A stretch of 64,000 bases of DNA. Origin: Scolanthus callimorphus (Eukaryota > Cnidaria > Anthozoa > Actiniaria > Edwardsiidae). Of the stretch, positions 1 through 12,300 are shown piece by piece. Made by a program: the position numbers and the translations under genes. Where the stretch lies: assembly GCA_033964015.1 (NCBI GenBank), contig CM066922.1, positions 310,001 through 374,000 on the forward strand, written 5' to 3'. Numbering within the stretch: the first letter of the stretch is position 1; each line of letters begins with the position of its first letter. The notes under the pieces were generated by a model that was given only the letters and a program-made list of their open reading frames with translations, was not told the origin of the DNA and searched no databases.

Positions 1-452
1 TATACTGCACCCTAGTGCGATCAGTCCTGGAATATGGATCACCAGTCTGGGCTGCTTTACCAGAATATCTGAATAGTGTGGTCGAGGGAGTACAGAAGAA
101 GGCCCTCCAGATTGTACTTCCTGGCCTGAGCTATACCGAGGCCCTGGAGGCATCTGGTCTCCAGTCACTTGCTGCACGCCGGGAACAAGCCTGCACCAAT
201 TTATTGTGCAAGCCTCGCGAACAAGAACCGCTTCGCTCTGTATTAGACACTGTGTCTATACAAAATATTCATGGCTATTCGCTCAGGTCAGGAAGTACAA
301 ATAATATCACACACGTCAAGCTACTACAAATAGGCTCAGTGACTTTGTAACGTATAGATTTATGTAATATGTTTGTAGCCGGCTTACTGACCCCTTTGTG
401 TATTGAGCTATTAGCTGCAAGTCAGAGGAATAAACACATCTATCTATCTATT
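1..452 (+). mobile_element. 3' end of a non-LTR retrotransposon (LINE)
   Basis: The stretch 15-350 codes MRSVLEYGSPVWAALPEYLN, then VQKKALQIV, typical of the C-terminal part of LINE reverse transcriptase proteins. The real terminal residues (RLSDFVTYRF) fall in another frame, so a frameshift is present. It ends at a short ATCT microsatellite (438-451), the usual kind of LINE 3' tail. It is 5'-truncated by the window edge and sits downstream of RTK exon 18. Confidence 0.7.
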
Positions 453-504
453 TAAAAAATATTCTCATTGTATAAAGAGTCTATCAATAAGCGAAAGCAC
501 TTAC

Positions 505-604
505 AATTCGTGGCTGACGTGTTCCGGTCTTATTATGCGATAATGGTGCGCTTGGAGCTCATATATCACTTTATACTCTCCCCAATCTGGGTACGGGACA
601 CCAC
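505..604 (-). CDS. RTK exon 18: kinase C-lobe, last exon in window
   Basis: This 100-nt exon codes GGVPYPDWGEYKVIYELQ, then HHYRIIRPEHVSHEL, and leaves in phase 2 at gtaagt. The next exon (expected YxxMxxCW and RP motifs) is not found in bases 1-504, which hold LINE sequence, so the gene continues off the left edge. Confidence 0.9.
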
Positions 605-3600
605 CTGAAGCACCAATGCAAAACATGACTACAATAACATCCAGGCATCGAGTAACTCTAAGCCAAGGGTCAAGTTTGCCCCCCAAGCAACAGCTACAGG
701 TGAGAATACCTCGGAAGCTCGACACACTGAAGTAGCCGAATCCAGCGTTTCGATACGACTGACGGCTAAAAATCGTCCATCGTAACATTGAATTTTGAGG
801 TCGCATACAGTGGTAAACGATTCGTTTAAGAAGCTATATCAAAACCTGCAATGGTTTTCATCATTTCCAAACACCTCGAAGTAGTGCCGAAACACCTCGA
901 AATTTCTTTCAACCCACTTCTCGGTATTGGAAACCCTAATATCAATTTGTCTTCTAATATCAACAATATAATAAACAATAACAAACGAGTGGATGTATGT
1001 GATCTGTTACATACCTAGCGTAACGATTTCGAACAAAACTATTCCATAAGACCATCTGAAAAGAGATGACAGGGTATGAAGATTGTTTCAAATACTCATG
1101 ACCTAATCAGCCAACCAGAGCTCTCATTTTGTACCACGTGCAGCACCTTGAAATCCCAGGAAGATACTGCAAGTGGGACTTGAAAACTTTTCAAGGTCCA
1201 AGGACCTTTGAACTATGAATATATAACTTCAAGGTCCTCGCCTTCAAAACGTTTTTCTACTAAGGAACCGCTGGGTGAGAAGACAAAGGTCTCCTCTCTC
1301 GAAAAAGTCAATACAAAGAATTTGTGTTCGAGACTATATGCATGTGCGCCGCCAACCTCCATGTGGGACAGGCTTAATGGAAACTCTTCTGCGCATAACT
1401 AGTGACGCAATCTAAGTTCATAATCCATAATATTCATAATTTCAAGGTCCTCCCCATCGAAAATTGTTTGTACTAGTCAGTCTTTGCGCCGTACAAAGGA
1501 ACCGTTCCGTGAGAACACTTAGGTGTCCTCTCTCTCTGAGAGGAAGAATAGGAAGGATCTTGTTCCAGACTGTATGCATGTGCGCCGCCTACTTCCATGT
1601 GGGACAGGCTTTATGGAAACAATATTGACCTTTTCATTTCTGCGCATGACCGGTGATGTAATTGATATATTGATAAATCCTGGAAGGGTACAGAGGGGTT
1701 GGTGATTGAATATTATGTCACAGGCTATTATCTGAGTATTTCAAATGACTAAGCAATTAAAAAAAAAAATGAATGAACATGTTTCAGTATTGATCGTTTA
1801 CCCTCTGTGTTGGCTAATTAGGTCATGAATAATTATTGAGTATTTGAAGTAATTCAAAAGCCTCCAATTCGGACTTGACGGGATTTCAAAGTCCGCGCAA
1901 TTAGTTCCAGTACGAGGCGAAGGCGAGGACTGGAACTAATTGCGCGGACTTTGAAATCCCGTCAAGTCATCATAGTCGGCTTTTAAATAATACTTCACAC
2001 ACGGACATAATATCTAGTTGTACTTCTCTTGAAATCTGCGAAAATTATGGGGATCGATTTGAGCCCTTTTTACTAGAGGTACAACTAGATATTATTGTAG
2101 AACAGTTTTTTATTCGTGATTTTAGATTTCCATCGTGTATGTTTCTCGTGATTTACATGTCCATACATTCTCTGTATTTTACCGTTAATTCTTCACACAA
2201 ATCAGTAGCCTGGGGAGCCTATACAGTCAGTAAAGTTCCACGCAAGAACGTCGCCTTTCCATCTCCATTTAGTATAATTACTCAAGTGATTCCGCGCGCT
2301 GATTGGTCGAGGTGTTCGCCATATTTCGCGAGTGCTCACTCCAACCTAGCGAGTGCTCACTCCAACCTAGCGCGCACTCTTATTGGCTAAATCAAGGTCA
2401 CGTGGTGAAGTACAAATCAAATATTCCCCGATCAGTCAATATTTCGAAAAATTATTGACCGGTTGGGGAATATTGCTTTCGCGCGTCGCGTTTGAGAGCG
2501 GGAAAAAATAGAAGTTTATTGTAAACACGCGAGTCTTTTTAAAAGAAACCTTTGCTAAATTTGATAAGTTTTTGCTAATGCAAGAAAATTGTGTTATTTA
2601 GGAGTGTTTTCCCTTTACATGATGCAGTCGCGCGCACACTTTGTAACTTCTCTTTCATTCAATTTGTTTTGACTTAATAATTGTAGCATATTTTCTGCTA
2701 TATAACAAAACACTTATTGACTACTCCCTCGGGAAACACCAGTTTTGTTTCCCTCGAATCTCGATGTTTCCCTCGACTTCGTCTCGGGAAACATCGAGAT
2801 TCTCGGGAAACAAAACTGATGTTTCCCTCGGGAGCAGTCATTAAGTGTATAATATTCAACTAATTAACAATTAGACTACGAGTTCGAGTTTTCTATGAGT
2901 CAATAGATAGTTAACGAGGCGCGTAGCGCCGAGTTGACTATTTGACTCAAAGAAAACGAGAACGAGTAGTCTAATTGTTTTAGTAGAAACCCACTAGCAT
3001 ACTACCTTCGAGTTGTTACTGAAACGTATTTATTTTCATGGTTTTAGGAAGTTTTGGGCTAGCGTTTACGCTACTCACTATATATTACGTGATAGATAGC
3101 GAGAAGCGGGGCCAATCAGATTGCAGGATTCGTGAAAGTATGTGAGTGGGTTTCTACTTAAGGTGAATATAAACATTAAAGCTTTGGGGAACGCGCGCGC
3201 ACCTCATTACGAGAAAAACTAAATAAATACCCCTAAACGCGATTTTTTTTGTCGTATATCTTTAAAGTCGCTTGAGTAATTATACTAAAACAATTTCGTC
3301 TCGGTGACTATTCGCCGATATTTACGTCGCCTTCGGCGACTAATTGTTATATAGACAGATGTATTGTAGGTAGATATAAGACTTACACATCGCACTTGTA
3401 CGATACAGGGTACTTGCTGTCTGAAAACAGTAACTCGGGAGCGCTCCACTTGATTGGAAGTCTGCCCTAAACAGAGTGAAACAGTTCAGAGTGTTAATAC
3501 GGTTCGAATAGAAGCATTCACTTCTCTTTTGACAGCCGTATCACCATAGTAAAGCAAAACTTAGATAACATCAAAACCTGTTCAGGAAAAAAGGTAGTAT

Positions 3601-6600
3601 ATATAGTTTGGATGTACTTTCTTTGATTGTTAGGTGGCACTATGAATTGTTCACAATCGGTTACTGCTATTTGTGGTAAAACGCGACCTAGTGCAGTGGG
3701 CTTTTGGCGTTTCGGTTTTTCTGCGTAGCGAATCAACCCTTACAAGCCAATGAGTTGCATCCACAACCATGCAGCACCTCTTATTTAGTGAGAACCTTCG
3801 GATGGGACAATCTTGGGTGTAGGCGTCTTTTTCTCAAGTTTCATTACCAACTAATCAAATGCCAACAACCTGATCTGCTTACTCCCTCTCGTAACATAAG
3901 AAGTACCCGTAGACATCCACTATTCGTTTAAATACGTTTAAAAAAAGGCGTCTTTTCTTTACTACCAGCAACATTTTGGCCTTCAATTACCCTTTTTTTC
4001 TCAAGAAAGTACAATAAATGTGGAATTCTCTCCCGTTACAATTCATAGTACAAATGTTTGACTTGACAGCATTTAAAACAGCTGCTTTACCTGTTAGATC
4101 CTTGAAAGTGCCTAGTCACCTTCGCAGGCTAGCGCTATAGGCGCCCTGACTGTTCCTCCTGTCATTAACGCGAGCTAGCCATTCTTAGCTCTAAAATCAT
4201 TGTCAAGTATTGCAAAGTGCAGTGCTTGGCGTATGTCGCACCATGCCTCCCAAGGGAGGCCAAGCGACTGAAACAGCGAAACTGGGCAAGGATCTGATTG
4301 ATTTATAAACGATTCGAATTGATTGACAACGCAGAAAAATGCACATGAAAACGGGGATATCGCGTGCTACATGTGAAGTGCTCCTCGTTGCCTTTGTTTG
4401 TTTGATTAAATTCTGAATCATTACCTTTCTTGCAGTATTACCATACTTATACATAGACCTAGTAAATGCCAGTCCAAAGTCCGTTATCTTGCACGTGTTG
4501 TTCTTTCCTACCAGTACATTCCTAGCTGCAAGGTCGCGATGAAGTATCTGAAACATTTGTGTAGACGTAAGGTGCACATGCAAATCTGTACGTATGTGTA
4601 GGTTTTTTGTTCTTTAATCAAAAATAGGCAACAGATGCGGGCAGCAGGCGCAGAAAGCGTTAGAGGCGTAAGTCATTAATTTAAAGCCAACTAACCTTTC
4701 TCGAAGTAAGGAAAGACATTCCGGCTGCTATTTGACGCGCGAATGAGATCATGTCATAGTTGGTGATTTCTACCCTACACTTCTCAGCACACGAGTAGTA
4801 TTTGTCATCGACTCCGCGACTCATCCTCAGGTAGCCCAATAGGTCCCCATACGGCACGTACTCCATTACTAGCATCATAGGGCCTGCATGAATCGGACAG
4901 GAAAACAGTTATACCGTACTATCTATTACATGACAAGCATCATGAGACCTGCATTCCAGTCATTCAAGACAGGAAAAAAGTTAAACCATTCTATTTACTC
5001 CATTTCAAAGCTCATTGAACCTGGACAAGTCGAACAGAAAACTTTATCATACTTCCCAACATCATAGGACCTGGATTAGCAGATGCGGAGAACAGTGCAA
5101 TGCACTGCGAAAATACCATACTATCAACTCAATAAGGAACCTTGACAAGCCGGGGATAAAAACAGTTATGCGATACTACGTACTCTATCAAACACTATCA
5201 TAGGACCTTGACAAGTTGGACATGAAAATAGCTGACCATATTTCACTGTACACACTGCAGCAACTCATTTATATTTGTTGTGATTCGATGACTGACCTCG
5301 GAGGGTGATACAGCCAAGAAAGTTCACTATATTTGGGTGATGAGTGTTGCCCATGGATTTTCCAAGGTCGATCTCGCTAAGAAGAGCTTTCCTCTCGGCA
5401 TCTGTGCTGTTGCCTAAAAATTCATAAGGAAAACAAGAGTAAAGTCCATAAACAACAACAATTTAATATGAGGCTAAGAAAGCAAAACAAAACAAAATAA
5501 TATAAAATAGATGGATGCCAGATGCATAGATGGAAGTGCTTTTACGGCCGAATTCGTTATTTTGCGATTGGCGTTTTCGATGAGGATTTATTATTATTAT
5601 TTTTTTTATGTTCCCGCGCCCCAACCGACTGTTCTAATCAGATCCTTGCCCTGCTTCGCCCAAACCGACTGAGACAATCAAGTCCATCTCTTGTTTCACC
5701 CAAACCGTTGAGCCAATCAGAACCTTGCCCGTTTCGCCTAAACCGATAGAGCCAATCAGATCCTTGCCCTGTTTTGCCAAAACCGAATGAGCCAATCATG
5801 TCCTTGCCCTGTTTGGCCAAAGCCGATTGAGCCAATCAGATCCTTGCCCTGTTTGGCCAACACCGATTGAGCCAATCAGGTCCTTGTCCTGTTTGGTCAA
5901 GACCGATTGAGCCAATCAGATCCTTGCCCTGTTTCGCACATACCGACTAAGCCAATCATATCTTTGCATGCCCTGTTTTGACAAAACCGATTGAGCCAAT
6001 CAGGACCATCCCTTGTTTTACCCAAACCGACTTCCTTGCCCTGTTTTATCAAAACCGATTGAGCCAATCAGGCACTTGGAATTCTACCCCAAAATGACTG
6101 AGCTAGTGAAGTCCATGCACCGTTTCACTCAAAACGACGATTCCAGCTAAGCTCGCGCGCACTCTTTTCTTTAGAAATGCCTTCGGAATGTAACACAATA
6201 GGCCACTTGCATTAACTGGATCATGTGACCCCAACTACATCTTAACGACATGCCTTTGTCAAAATCAATTCGAGGACTACAAAGAACCAATTGATATTAA
6301 TCAGAAACTGAAGTGTCAGCATAAAGTCTCTAACCTGGTGCAAATGGTATCAAGTTGAATTTTCAATATTTTACACAGAATGTTCGGATTTCGGTCACGT
6401 GACCCAGCTAGTGGAAGTGGCCTATTACCAATATAAACCGCGCGCATCAAGGGATTTCATTCGTCAAGTGTTACACAACTACCGACAGGCAGCGTGCATT
6501 CATTATAGCTGGAGTCGTCCATTACGTCCTTGCCCTGTTTAGCCCAAACGGACTGTGCCAACCAAGTCCTTGCAAATGTTCGTTCAATCCGACTGGAGAC

Positions 6601-9340
6601 AATCAGGCACGCCCTTTCCCTCTTTTTTGTCGGTGCAAGATTTTTTTTCTACCTCTGTTAAGCGGTGAGAATTTTTTTTCCAATAAAAAAGAAGGGTTTT
6701 AGTCACCATTTTGCTGTGCAGGAAATTTTTTTTCAAAAAAGCCCCCCCTTCAAAAGTTAAATGGTCGGCCCCTTACGTTTGAGTCTTTTGACCGCTACTG
6801 TTCGACTCTCGTCTGTTCCTCTGATGTTATTCGCGATAGCAGACCAAACTTCCCCAATGAGCCGATCCCAAGATAGTCCCGCATGAACAGAGAACAAGGT
6901 GACACTTCCCACTCATCCACTACAGGTTCTTGGATTTGGTCTACTTCTTCCTGGTATTTCCTGGAATTGAGAACAAAACAATATTTTGTATAGGACAGGA
7001 GAAATTTTCTAGGCATAACCCAAATATTAAGTAGAGACAATAGAACATGATACAACCGACAAAGACAAAAATAATAATTAAAGGAAACATTTTAAAAGTA
7101 AGATGAATAAGGTTTGAAAAAATGTGTTTGTCTGTTGGACTTTCTTTTCATATTGTATTACATTGTACTTTTTTGCAGAGAGGGAGGGGGAGTAGTTTGT
7201 TTGTAAAATGTGTTGGCTATAAAATGAAATAAAAGAAAAGAAAAAAGAAAAAACCCAGTCAATAGTAGGGATGATAGGCATGGGCATGGGCATTTAGACT
7301 TAGATTTTAGCAAGTTTAAGAGTGCCGTGTAAAGAAAAATATATTTCGTACCTTACTTCTTTGATTTCTGAAGAAAAATAAAAACAAAGAAATAAGTGCT
7401 CAGGGTTAGATTTTTGGCAAGTATTATTAATATGTACATTAAAACATTAAAACGGATACTTTGTATATGGTTTCAGAAACGACGAGCCAGCCTATTCGGC
7501 TATCCTCTCGTAGGTACGTTTACGGCTGGGATAGCCTGCGTAGCAAGCGCAAAGAGAAAGGGAGAGAGGGGGCGCGCGTGGCGACACAGGCTACGAACGG
7601 AGGAGGCTCTTCCTAAATATTCCACGTCGTGCTTTTAGGGGTTGAAAGCGGTGATCGGTATTTTTGGAGTCAATCTAGACAAAATCAGTTAGACAAGAGA
7701 CAATGGTATTTTTAGGGCTATTTCGTCAAATATTGAGACACTGATTTCGTCAAATATTGAGACATTTACTGAGACAAAGATTTCGGGGGATCCTTCAAAA
7801 ATTGGCAATTTTTAGGATTTTCGACGGTTATCCCTTCCACTTGGACCTGAAGAACTCCCATGAAGAACTGTCAATAATGGAGGATATGTTTACGAACAAC
7901 ACAATGGCCAGTAACTTACGTAGTCGTGTCCGGCATATATGCCATAGGACTACTCCTAAAGCTATTACCACAACACAGCTTAGGACGGGCCCGGCTATTA
8001 AATACCAATCGAGAGCCTTCGTCTTTGAAGTATCTAGAAGATAAGCCAGCAGGTAAATATGCAAAGGCATTTTCTTGGGATATTCTATCCCTAGAAATGG
8101 AGCCAATTCATTCGGGAAGAATAGACTCATGCCAAGTTTTTAGTAACTGCCCCATGGTAATCTATACCACAACATCTCTTAGGCTGGGGTTAAATCAGTC
8201 CAACCTTTTTATAATTCAACACCATTCAGCATTCTTTCAACACGGTTAACATGGATGGTTCCATTTGTTATCTGTCAACCCCGAGCGAGAAACATGGATT
8301 TTCTAGGGGGTATTCGTGATTGACCCTGGAATTTCCACCTTTGTTACCCTAGAATTAGTTCAACAGAGCAATTAGCAATTGGAATTTCCACAGGGAATCA
8401 CAAGAGAATGCAGTTGAACAGAGGCCGCCTCAAATTTCTGCGGGGGTTGTGCAGGAGCCTGGAATTTTCACAGGGCTAGAGCAATTTTTGAAAATCTAGA
8501 GTTCCTCGATAGGGGGGGTTACGGCTAGATTTTGGAACAGCCCATTCTCTGCATTCTAACTACAACGGGGACAGGAATGATACCAATCTGAAACTAGAAC
8601 TTGAGTTGGGTCAGATAATCGCATTATCGAGTTGTCCGTCATATTTGATAGGCTCACACTCAGCTTTGCCCCTTTCATTCAAACATATCATGATCTTGAT
8701 GCAGCTCTTTCGTTATGTTACCTTGTACTGTTGGAGTGTAATCTTCATCTGTCGGAAAGAAGAAAAGAAACGCTGTCATTAATTGTTTCTCTAAACCAGA
8801 TTCTCTATTTTTAAAATTTATACAAAAGCCTTATATGCTCAAAATGTAAGGGAAACCTTGTTTCTATAAATAGTTGGGGAATTTCCAAAATTTAAGAACA
8901 TTTAGTATGAAAAATCTAGTTTTTGTCCGAAAGAAAATAAATAGGCATAAGGTTGAACGATGAGTCGGAAGCCTTGTTGGTTTGCTCTTTAGGGAAACTG
9001 CTTTCTTTGTCACGCGGCTGACTTAACCAACATGACTGCCCATCCAAATAATATCGCAGGGCCAAAATACCCCCAAATCTTATATTTGCTATATTGCTAT
9101 TTAGTATATATCAAATCAGTGAATAGTCATTTTCGCGCACTCTGATTGGTTCCTGAAATAGTAGATATCAAACACTATTTACTGTTTTGAGAAAACTGTC
9201 AAAATGGCGGCTCTTTTCGCGCGCGATACTGCGTCTTGAATCTTTTAAAACCGTATTTTATTCTACTGATTTGGTATATACTAAAACAACTATCCCCCTC
9301 GGGGTCGGTGCCTAGCGGTGGATATATACCTCGATGCTTT

Positions 9341-9392
<52 letters not shown>

Positions 9393-12300
9393 TAAATAAT
9401 GGTTTTCGGATTCTACGACAATTTTTTTCATTTTGTGACTTTGTGTCAAAAGTGCTTTTCTTGCCGAGTAAGGATGTGCTATTAACCAGTTATATCATTC
9501 ATAATTTGTGCGCACTAAACGGGTATGCCAAACCGGTTATAAACTTGCATTGAAACACGTTTTCTGTTGAACCATATTGAGTGCTGGGGATGTCAAGCCA
9601 ATAGACCTTTTCCGCTTGAGCGGGGGTGGTTTGTTTCCCCAACTGGCACGAAATATTTTGTTTTTCCCCTAACGCACGAGCAAGCTCTTTAATATTCACA
9701 TGTGACCAAACAAAGAGATTAGCCGTATTCACACTAGAGACGGAAAACTCGTCTGAGACGAGTGTCTCGTCAGAAAAAGTTCCTGCTTTATGTCAATTCT
9801 GCTCAGAAACACTTGCTTATTATCTGTCTAAACTCTCTCCTTCAAAAAAATTGTTTTCACGTGATCACAGAAGAACAGGGAACCATATTCAAGGCGAGAA
9901 ACTCGTCTCAGACGGGAAATTCGTCTCTAGTGTGAATACAGCTATTGTTTCGCATGAATGCCAGTTAGGAAAACAAGCCACAGGACCCCCATTCAAGCGG
10001 AAAAGGTCTATTCAACATCGCTGAACATTGCGCGTTCAACAAATGTTCAATAATGATTTTAAAATGGCCTAGATTTACCTTGTATAAGTTCCACGATTAG
10101 GTAAGTTGATTCATTAACTGTACCCACTCTATTATAAGCCGTGCACGTGTATAACCCGTGGCGTTCACGTGATATGTTAATGAGGTACAAACTCCTGTTG
10201 CCTTCTAATAAAGCTCCATTGATAATTATCCGACTTCCATTCCTCGTCCAGGAGATTCCTGGTAATGGTGCTCCATCAGCTCTGCAGAAAAGTGTTGCAT
10301 TCGCGCCTTCTTTGACGGTGATGTTTCTTGACATCTGCATGATCTTTGGTGGAACTTTTGTTCGCCAAAGTGTATTATAATGAATTAGTATAATTACTCA
10401 AGTGATTATAAGAGTTTCCGCGCCCTGATTGGCCGAGGGGTTTGTTTTCTCTTGCCTACCGGTGATTATAACATTAAAAGGATTTCTTGTCTAAAATCCT
10501 TATGAATCACTTAAGCAATTCAATCAGTCGCCGCAGGCTCCTTGGTAATCGGCGAATAGTCACTATTCGTCGATAATCACGTTGACAGCGCCTTAACACT
10601 GAGCCAACTATAATGTGCCTTATTATTGACTTCATTCAAGAAAGCCAAATGTTTCCCCGCGCAGAACTGCGTGAAATGTTGCCCAAATTAACCAATGACG
10701 TCCCGTTCAGTGAAAGTTTAGGTTGTGTAAAACGGCCACACCTGAACAAGTAATATTCTGTCACTTATTAGCAAAAGAAGATTTTCATTTCACGTTTGCA
10801 TGTTCAAGCCAATATCTATGAATATAGATGCAGTCCAGTGAATATAGAGCTCTACTACTCCTTCATACAGCGAGAGTTCGCAACAAAACCTCAAGCGGCA
10901 CTTCTAGTCAGCGCTTGTTGTTGATTCTGAAAGTGCGACCGTGAAAAGGAGATTTAGGATGAAAATCAGGCCCGGGGTGTTTGTACATATCACCCATCAA
11001 TTCTCGCTGATCGCGCGCTTCCCGCCTATATTCTTTTACATTTAGAGTTCGCTGTTTGCTAATACTAGTTTCGAGATAAAGGTGAACAGAAAAAAAATCA
11101 AATGGTGACAACTGACTTACCATCCACTTGTAAATGTACCGAGGCCGAGGCGCGATATGGCTCACTCCCGTTAGTAACTTCACGTAGCTCAGCTGTACAC
11201 AAGTACCGTCCGTTATGTTTCTCTCTTCTTAATGTACCGGTATGAAAAATGAGCCTGTCAGAGATCGATTCTGCGATAGTTTTATCCTTGAAGCTCCATT
11301 TTATCACGGGTTTTGGAGTTCCTGTTGCTTTGCAGAGTAACGTGGCATTTTGACCCTCTTGTCTGATAAGGTAGGGAGGAATAACACGGACTGACGGAGG
11401 ATCTGAAAGGAAACGGAAGACTGAGACATACTGTAGGAGCATATCAGATTAAAGATTGGGTATGATGATGAAGGAGTGTCATGGTGGGGGCGGAGGACAG
11501 ACACAGTCATACTGTTTGAGCGGAATGAAAGTAACGATTGGGGTTTTGATGATGAAGGAAGGAGAGCTGACGGGATGTGAAGGTAAAAAGATATGACATG
11601 ATAGGGACGGAGGACTAACATGTACTGTATACTAATACGGAGTTGCGAAGAGGAATGTAGTAAAGGCGATGTTGTTATCTTGTAGCAGAGTGATTGCAGT
11701 GTTGAACACAAAGTGCTTTACAGCATCTCCAGGGAAGTAGTACCGAATCACACTGGGATCAAAGATATGGAGTTGCTAGGCAACGAGGTTCTGTGGGTGC
11801 AGTCAGGGACGCGTGATAAGCAGGGTAGAACTTACACGGAGTGATGCTGTCTCTCACAAGACTTCCACATGAGCTCTACTAACATTCGCCCAAAAGCGGT
11901 CAAGGATTGCTAGAATGCGTTTGAAACTCTCTACTAAACGGACAATTATCATGTTTTCATAATTGCTCGCGCAGAACACACGAATATGGTACCATATAAA
12001 AATCATATCCGAAAAACAATTGCAGGTGGCATGGTACAAAAAAAAATACTTAAATTAACAAAAACGTTAGTAGTGAAGGTGGGGCCGAATAACCCCCTTT
12101 TTGCGGCGGAATACTAATTTTTTGCGGTGGAATATATAATGAGCGTCGCGGCGGAATTAATAAGCTTCCCCACGCGGAATTAATGAGCTTGCGGTTGATT
12201 GTTGACACAGGTGTTCTTTATTGCGGCGGAATTAATGAGCGTCCCCACGCGGAATTAATTAGCTTTGTGGTTTATTGTTAACCATGCTTATTTTGAACCA

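Larger units (their letters stand above)
1056..3386. other. RTK intron 16, filled with fold-back elements
   Basis: No coding signal. 1190-1660 holds two diverged direct copies of a sequence with a TTCAAGGTCCTC start and a CCATGTGGGACAGGCTT core. Three fold-backs follow (listed). 2275-2500 and 3100-3350 are GCGCGC- and ATTGG-containing MITE-like pieces. Confidence 0.5.
8034..10078. other. RTK intron 9
   Basis: 8034-9084 shows no coding or clear repeat structure beyond A/T-rich sequence. 9085-9400 and 9601-10012 are MITEs (listed). Confidence 0.5.
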
